Source: Symsagittifera roscoffensis (Eukaryota > Xenacoelomorpha > Acoela > Convolutidae). Taken from it: a DNA stretch of 64,000 bases. This document shows positions 60,921 to 64,000 of this stretch, piece after piece. Location of the stretch: contig NC_087070.1 in assembly GCF_963678635.1 (NCBI RefSeq), positions 6,794,539 through 6,858,538 of the forward strand. Direction: 5' to 3'. How positions within the stretch are numbered: the stretch's first letter is position 1; every line of letters begins with the position of its first letter. The translations under genes and the position numbers were made by a program. The notes below the pieces were generated by a model. That model saw only the letters and a list, made by a program, of their open reading frames with translations. It was not told where the DNA came from and ran no database searches.

Positions 60921-61800
60921 GTGGATTATTTGTCCAGAGAACCTAATGGGGAAACGTGGCCGGAGTCAGAATTAGATGCAAAGTTTGTGGTAACATTGAT
61001 TGATCAATTTCATACGGCTCTTGACTGTTTGAACAGTAGGCTTGTAGATACAAATACTTTCATTGACGACGCAAACATTCTAGAATATTCTGAGCGAAGA
61101 AGCACGTTGGACGAATTATCGAACACGTCATCCCCTGGTTGCTATAGCAACCGTTCTGTTCAAAACCAAACAAAGCTCGACCGGAACGAAAACTGTCAAA
61201 GCTCACGTTTTCGCAATATCGTTCAAAACAGTCTGAACAAAAGCTCTCATTGCGTACAGTTGATTCAAATTGATAAGAAAAACAAAAGAAATTCGAAACA
61301 GAGCAGGTCGAAGAATTGAGAGACAGGTCGATGGAGAAGAAGTTAAAGAAGTCAACAAAGATCAAAAACAAGGCGGGAAAACAAAACCAATTGCTGGAAA
61401 AAATTATGGAAACAACATTTCCTCGAACACGAACTTTACAAAGGGGGACACAGGGACACGAGAGTGACGGATCAGATTGGGACATGCCACAAGTTGAATG
61501 GAAGAAAGTAACGCCACTAAGACGGAACGAAAAGTACCAACAGTCAATAGCAAGGGAGGAACCACAAAAGTTATGGTCCTTCTGGGATCTTGTGGGGTCT
61601 GAGCGAACGGATAACATCAGACCAGAGAACATGCTCCAGCTAGAAGCATCGTCAGAATGGGGAAGTCCCCAAGGAAACTCACCGAGTACGAATGTCCAGA
61701 ACATTGTTGAGGTGGACCTCACGGCGGATTCAACCTCAGAAAGCCCAGAGGTGAGCTTAGTGAATAAAAAGGAGAGAAAATCTGTTCAAAGTGAATTCAG
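60921..61800 (+). pseudogene. Element A linker between RNase H and integrase
   Basis: About 290 codons in two overlapping frames (60921-61319 and from 61316). Ser/Asn/Lys-rich and charged with no domain recognised; the same position in element B also holds a long low-complexity linker. Confidence 0.65.
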
Positions 61801-62766
61801 GCAAGCGGAGAATTGGGAGGATAACAATCTGCTTAATCTTTCCAACTTTTTCGACAAGAATCTTCTAGCGGAACTCACCGCTGAAGGCACGTGGATGGAT
61901 CGGTTAAGAAGAGTCGTTGAAAGAAAAGACAGGCACAGTTTTGAGCTGATGGGACCGCACACAAATCCATTGTGGCATCAGATGGCAGTAGTGGACTACT
62001 GTATTGTTGTGGACGGAAGATTGGCAGTACCAGGACAATTGCGACCAGCTGTTTTTAAACGAGTACACCGCGGGTACCCAGGTCAGGAGGCAATGCTGGA
62101 TGTCTCTCAATACTTGTGGTGGCCCACATGCACAAGGATATTGTAAACATGGCGGAGGATTGCCAAAGTTGCACTCGCTACGGTAAGAATGCTAAATACG
62201 TTATACCTAAAAACGCATCAAAACCGCTTCCAGTGCTCTCGCAGCCAGGGGAGGAATTACAATTAGATTACGCGGGACCATTAGAAGGTACCAAGGGAAG
62301 AAAAATTTACCTACTTGTTGCCATAGATAGATATTCGAAGTTTCCATCGGTAAAAATTACTAAATCAACTGGGGGTAAATCTTCTGTGAAATTTCTCAGA
62401 TCTTACGTAGACACACATAGGATTTCAGAATCCATCAGAACTGACCAATTCTCGGGGTTTAAGGGGAAAACGATGCAAAAATTTTGTGTTGATCATAATA
62501 TTGTGCTAAAATTCTGTCCCGTTGGTGATCATCGTGGTTGTGGATTAGTGGAAAAAACAATTCAAACGATAAAACGAAGATTGGGAGTTATGTTATTGGA
62601 CGAAACTGTAACATCAATAAAACTTGCACTAAGTACAATAATTCGAGATCTCCGATGGATCAAGCAAAAAACGATTCAATGTTCACCATTTGAGGCGCAT
62701 TTCGGGCGGCTCCCAAAAACTGAGTTGAAAATACTTAGAGACTCATTAAAAATTCTGATCGTTTAG
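61801..62766 (+). pseudogene. Element A integrase
   Basis: N-terminal part: GRLAVPGQLRPAVFKRVHRG, YPGQEAML, WWP, then a shift to HMHKDIVNMAEDCQSC. In the HHCC finger the second His of the usual G-H-P-G is Tyr. Catalytic core: LQLDYAGPLEG (D), ESIRTDQFSGF (D) and GCGLVEKTIQTIKRRLGV (E). Followed by C-SPFEAHFGRLP. The frame breaks at about 62116-62146. Confidence 0.9.
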
Positions 62767-63801
62767 ATAAAGAACAACTGGGGCGTTCAGCACTCACAGC
62801 GACACAATTAAAGAAAAGAATCGACCAATCGCGAGACAACGTGAAGATAGTTAAGAAAGGGGAAACTAGTCGGGAGGTGAGTCCGTTATTCAGAACCGAA
62901 GTGGAGTCAGCGCAAGACAGGAGCAGGGCAACAGCGTTAAAGAAGTTGTTGGAGGCAAACGCCAGATGGAACGAGGCGAGAAGAGACACCTGAAAAAATG
63001 ATCTCAGGAGAATAGTAGTCAAACCGAGTACTATAAACCCAGATCTCTATAAAGAACTTTTTGTACTCGTGGCAGTACGGGTTCATTGAAGATAAAACCC
63101 AGGAGGATACACTGCCAGGATCATCCACACTGTTAAGAAAAAATGAGAACAGAAAAATTGGAAAAGTACTTATGAATCCGCTCAAGCGGAAGGTGCAGTC
63201 CGAGTCACCTCACAAGGTGAAATCAGCTGCAGGAGCAGTTTATCGTAAGAGCGATATCGCAAAGGCGAAGATAGTCATAAATGAGCCGAAAGAAAAGCCC
63301 CCGAAGAAAGTTAACACCAATAGGAGTCCACACGGCAACGAACCCAAAACAAAGTCGAAGAAGAAGGAAGTAGTAATTCAGTCAGAAAATAGTGATTCAG
63401 ATGATTTATCAGATGTACCAAGAGAATCAAATGTGAAGGATGTGGAAACACCTTTTCAGGACAGTCAACACTATGTCACATCAAAAGACACAGAAGTTAA
63501 CGGAGGCTTGAACCTGACAGGAAAGCGCGCAAAATCGAACAACGCAGGTCCAGTGTTACAGAACCCAAAGACTAACATGGGGGAGAAGCAAAACGCTAAG
63601 AGACAATCAGTACAAGAGTCAAGGAAAAAGAAAGCTGGGGAGACAGCTGCAGAAGCAATCATGTCACGTGATAATGACCTCGACATATTACCAGCACCGG
63701 TAGAAACAGGACTACCTAGTACATCCACACCGAGAGAATCTTCGAACGAAAGTAAAGACATAACGAGACATAAGCCAGATGACAAAATTGGTGATCCTTA
63801 G
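62767..63801 (+). pseudogene. Element A tail after integrase
   Basis: First a charged helical part (LKKRIDQSRDNVKIVKK, LKKLLEANARWNEARRDT), a stop, then an open frame 63061-63801 of 246 codons rich in Lys, Ser, Glu and Pro (PKEKPPKKVNTNRSPHGNEP). Similar in place and composition to element B's tail; not an envelope protein. Confidence 0.6.
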
Positions 63802-63814
63802 TATGATAGTGGTG

Positions 63815-63958
63815 CATTAGCAAGAAAAACGGTGGTACATGATAGCTTGAGACTGGGGATGGGCTCCCAGTCAAAGTAGCTTGCTCGGTGTGGATGATAG
63901 CAAGTGAGAGTCAGTGGTGCATGATAGCAAGAGAGAAGGTAGCCAAACAATAACAAAA
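63815..63958 (+). repeat. Degenerate GTGGTGCATGATAGCAAG repeats
   Basis: Three or four variants of GTGGTGCATGATAGCAAGAG lie just before the recognisable 3-prime LTR. They have no counterpart in the 5-prime LTR. Confidence 0.65.
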
Positions 63959-64000
63959 AGTCCTATTGTTATTATTTTATTACCAAGGTCATTGGATGTT
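63959..64000 (+). repeat. Element A 3-prime LTR, start of matching part
   Basis: 42 bp matching 57712-57753 with one mismatch; cut by the window edge. Confidence 0.85.

Larger units (their letters stand above)
57622..64000 (+). mobile_element. Ty3/Gypsy LTR retrotransposon (element A), right end cut by window
   Basis: LTR, gag, protease, RT, RNase H, linker, integrase and tail occur in Gypsy order on the plus strand, related to but clearly different from element B. Frameshifts, in-frame stops and a deletion in RT show it is inactive. A 42-bp stretch at 57712-57753 recurs at 63959-64000 with one mismatch, marking the start of the recognisable 3-prime LTR. Confidence 0.92.

Noticed and set aside
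61060-61722. 220-codon minus-strand frame
   Set aside because: Antisense to the linker and integrase start of element A, with no domain.

Overview
The window is AT-rich, intron-bearing DNA from an animal, most likely an invertebrate; the phylum cannot be fixed from sequence alone. The evidence is GT-AG introns that preserve frame across many exons, a liprin-beta type gene with three SAM domains (an animal protein family), and a dense mix of Ty3/Gypsy, LINE, hAT, Tc1/mariner-like and unclassified repeats.

Host genes: two genes lie head-to-tail on the minus strand. The first, 46909 down to 11188, is a complete-looking liprin-beta-like gene of 13 coding exons. The exons join in frame to 3384 nt (1127 residues plus stop) and give a low-complexity N-terminal region, a coiled coil, a long disordered linker and SAM1-SAM2-SAM3. 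The second, 7913 down to 1783 and continuing beyond the left edge, has four exons joined in frame. It encodes a secreted or type II membrane protein with a Cys-rich region resembling a fibronectin type II module; I could not assign it to a named family.

Mobile DNA: the 11-kb liprin intron between 32336 and 21315 holds most of the large insertions. These are a full-length but dead Ty3/Gypsy element (22086-28677, minus strand, LTRs of 273 and 279 bp, perfect 5-bp target duplication), a LINE (about 29120-31935, minus) and a part of a 31-bp minisatellite family nearby. The Gypsy element itself carries a 444-bp zinc-finger-coding insert between 131-bp direct repeats. A second, related Gypsy element (57622 to the right edge, plus) has broken a 0.5-kb repeat. 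A third, older gag/protease relic lies at 18370-19860. A degenerate hAT transposase gene at 13369-14362 ends in a perfect 93-bp-arm palindrome.

Small repeats: at least ten copies or fragments of a 0.5-kb family with inverted GTTCCGAC ends and a 3-prime hairpin occur in both orientations. Other families are a hAT-type MITE with 8-bp target duplications, a Tc1/mariner-like MITE with TA duplications, three minisatellite families, and two tRNA-like sequences, one with a UCA anticodon. The far right (46.9-57.6 kb) has no recognisable host exon.

I found no convincing new multi-gene system. The strongest unusual observations are the zinc-finger insert with its 131-bp repeats, the 93-bp palindrome, the gag start codon built across the LTR/primer-site junction, and the repeat family whose end supplies part of a splice donor.
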